Below, one piece after another: positions 6,204 to 7,244 of a stretch of 7,244 bases of DNA (its first letter is position 1; each line of letters starts with the position of its first letter). This stretch comes from Verrucomicrobiota bacterium (GTDB lineage: Bacteria > Verrucomicrobiota > Verrucomicrobiia > Chthoniobacterales > JAFAMB01): positions 1-7,244 of the forward strand of contig JAFAXJ010000349.1 of NCBI GenBank assembly GCA_019241095.1, written 5' to 3'. The translations under genes were made by a program, and so were the position numbers. Below the pieces are notes generated by a model that saw nothing but the letters and a program-made list of their open reading frames with translations, did no database searches and was not told the origin of the DNA.

Positions 6204-6590
6204 CTATTTCAACCCGGTTAGCTCGTTAGAGGTTGGTGGTTTATGTTTAATCCCGGTTATTGGATGGCGGAAAATCGGGCTTGCGGGATTGAAAGCGCCC
6301 ATCCTGAGAGCCCTCCGAGACAGAGATTTCAGCGCAAGGCAGAGCAGCGCAGCGACGGACAGAGTCAGAAGGGATGTGCGAAGATTGCATGCGCTTGAAA
6401 CCGAAATGCTGATGCCCGTAAACAGCGCCAAATACGCCCCCAAACATGCAGGACATTTGGGCAGTAAGACCAGTGTGACGCTCGGAATGATCCACCCCGC
6501 GATCCCAAAACCGCGGCCCCATCGAGATTGGCGCCCAGGAGCATTGACGCGGCCTTCTCTTGTCGTCTGGCAGCAGTGGCGAGTGTTCAC
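6204..6590 (-). CDS. Small membrane protein with CPAC motif, coupled to DUF899 gene
   Basis: This 128-residue protein starts at GTG 6590-6588. The start was chosen because AAAGGAGG (6605-6598) lies seven bases before it and because the GTG overlaps the TGA of the DUF899 gene (GTGA). An ATG at 6617 would place the ribosome binding site inside the coding region. The N-terminus has HCC at 5-7 and is basic. A hydrophobic segment (about 28-43, GIAGWIIPSVTLVLLP) leads into KCPAC at 45-49, then LGAYLALFTGISISVSSA (50-67) and a further helix (about 72-88), followed by a polar tail. I recognise the LPKCPxCL...TGIGIS type as a recurring uncharacterised membrane protein but know no assigned function. 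CPAC next to a helix suggests a thiol-redox or metal-handling role, which is inference. The coupled thioredoxin-like neighbour makes electron or thiol exchange between them plausible. Confidence 0.75.
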   Translation of the reverse strand: MNTRHCCQTTREGRVNAPGRQSRWGRGFGIAGWIIPSVTLVLLPKCPACLGAYLALFTGISISVSSACNLRTSLLTLSVAALLCLALKSLSRRALRMGAFNPASPIFRHPITGIKHKPPTSNELTGLK

Positions 6591-7244
6591 GTGTGCGCCT
6601 CCTTTGCGTGGCAACAAGAGTCGGCGTTCTGAATCAGGGGTTCGTACTCGTCATGGCGGCGCCACCATACCCCGGTCTCATTGCGCCCCTTAGGCGCGCG
6701 GTCGAGCCATTGGTACATACCCCACAGGCCGTCCAGTCCGCGAGCATAAGTGGAATAGGTGTGGTAGATGACGCCTTTCTCGAGCACGAATGCACTCATA
6801 CCGGGTCTATCGCGCGAGTACGTAGCCGCGTCGGTTCCGCATACCTTCGCCAACTGCGAAACGGGCTCCGGAAATGGTGTCGCATCCATCGCGTGCCCAC
6901 CGCGCTGGTAGTTGTATTCGATTCTTCTATCGCGCTGCTGTTCCTGTTTGAACGAGACGTTGAAGTCGTAGTTGAACTCGCTTCCGAGCGAGGAGGCCCA
7001 AGGAAACGTCCACCCCATCTGTCGCTTGTACGCCTGCAGCTTTGGGATCGCGGCCCGAGACACTGCGCACAGTGTAACGTCATGGTTTGCGAGGTGGACA
7101 ACGCATCCTTGGAAGCCGTCCGCGATCGCCGAACAGGACGGACAGCCCGCCGTAAAGTCGGGCCCGAACATGAAATGGTAGACGAGGAGCTGCGAGCGTC
7201 CTCTGAAGAGGTCTGCAAGCGAGGCGCTCCCCTCATCGGTCTCG
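6587..7244 (-). CDS. DUF899 thioredoxin-like protein, 5' end outside window
   Basis: 218 residues are visible; the frame stays open to the right edge, so the N-terminus is missing. The visible part opens SLADLFRGRSQLLVYHFMFG (about 7-26) and continues GPDFTAGCPSCS (27-38), giving the CPSC motif (Cys34, Cys37) of a thioredoxin-like fold. Then come HLANHDVTLCAVSRAAIPKL (about 50-69), GWTFPWASSLGSEFNYDFNVSF (about 77-98, quoted in part), YHTYSTYARGLDGLWGMYQW (about 160-179), PKGRNETGVWW and RRHDEYEP. This series is diagnostic of DUF899, a family annotated as thioredoxin-like with no established substrate. The C-terminus carries SCCHAK, an additional cysteine pair. A true start should lie roughly 30 to 50 residues upstream, judging from usual family length. 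It is the first visible gene of a two-gene operon with the CPAC membrane protein. Confidence 0.92.
   Translation of the reverse strand, partial: ETDEGSASLADLFRGRSQLLVYHFMFGPDFTAGCPSCSAIADGFQGCVVHLANHDVTLCAVSRAAIPKLQAYKRQMGWTFPWASSLGSEFNYDFNVSFKQEQQRDRRIEYNYQRGGHAMDATPFPEPVSQLAKVCGTDAATYSRDRPGMSAFVLEKGVIYHTYSTYARGLDGLWGMYQWLDRAPKGRNETGVWWRRHDEYEPLIQNADSCCHAKEAHT
6598..6605 (-). promoter_or_regulatory. Strong internal ribosome binding site deciding the GTG start
   Basis: Minus-strand AAAGGAGG lies seven bases before GTG 6590-6588, within the last codons of the DUF899 gene. It is the best Shine-Dalgarno sequence in the window and argues that the membrane protein is really translated. Confidence 0.8.

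Noticed and set aside
6204..6617. ATG 6617 as start of the CPAC membrane protein
   Set aside because: It would bury the strong AAAGGAGG inside the coding region; the GTG at 6590 has ideal spacing and a GTGA overlap.
6154..6693. Plus-strand 179-residue frame directly after the exporter
   Set aside because: It is antisense to the CPAC membrane protein and the DUF899 C-terminus. The product is Arg/Pro-rich and featureless.
1..7244. CRISPR array, tRNA, rRNA, insertion sequence or transposase
   Set aside because: I found no regularly spaced repeats, cloverleaf-like segments, rRNA-like sequence or transposase motifs on either strand.

Overview
The window looks like an accessory stretch of a Gram-negative chromosome with moderate GC (roughly 50 to 55% by eye). 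A periplasmic adaptor paired with an inner-membrane exporter implies a double membrane. DUF899-type thioredoxin-like proteins and DUF3311/sodium-solute symporter pairs are common in soil Verrucomicrobiota, Acidobacteriota and Proteobacteria. I cannot fix the phylum from sequence alone; a soil Verrucomicrobiota or Acidobacteriota contig is my best guess.

Layout. On the left (1-704, minus strand) there is a partial reading frame running off the edge, a short inverted repeat resembling integron attC core boxes, and a small secreted protein of unknown function. That protein's frame seems to be broken by a one-base deletion near 348, because a convincing coding frame continues to 202. Positions 705-1093 are AT-rich and mostly non-coding. 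A possible 66-residue ORF (1094-1294, minus) trails the next operon.

The first clear operon (1332-3004, minus) has a DUF3311 small membrane protein translationally coupled (ATGA overlap) to a sodium:solute symporter resembling the monocarboxylate permease MctP. Together they probably import a small carboxylate or similar solute. A 345-base divergent intergenic region (3005-3349) follows. It carries a perfect 8+5+8 palindrome and two smaller dyads, good operator candidates for one or both flanking operons.

The second operon (3350-6153, plus) is an EmrA-type HlyD adaptor followed 20 bases later by an EmrB-type 14-helix DHA2 exporter: a multidrug or toxic-compound efflux pair. It should need a TolC-like outer-membrane channel that is not encoded here.

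Converging on it from the right (minus strand) is a third operon: a DUF899 thioredoxin-like protein with a CPSC motif, 5' end outside the window, coupled by a GTGA overlap and a near-ideal ribosome binding site to a small membrane protein with a CPAC motif. This soluble/membrane pair of CxxC proteins is the most system-like unexplained element here. I see no CRISPR array, rRNA, tRNA or insertion sequence.
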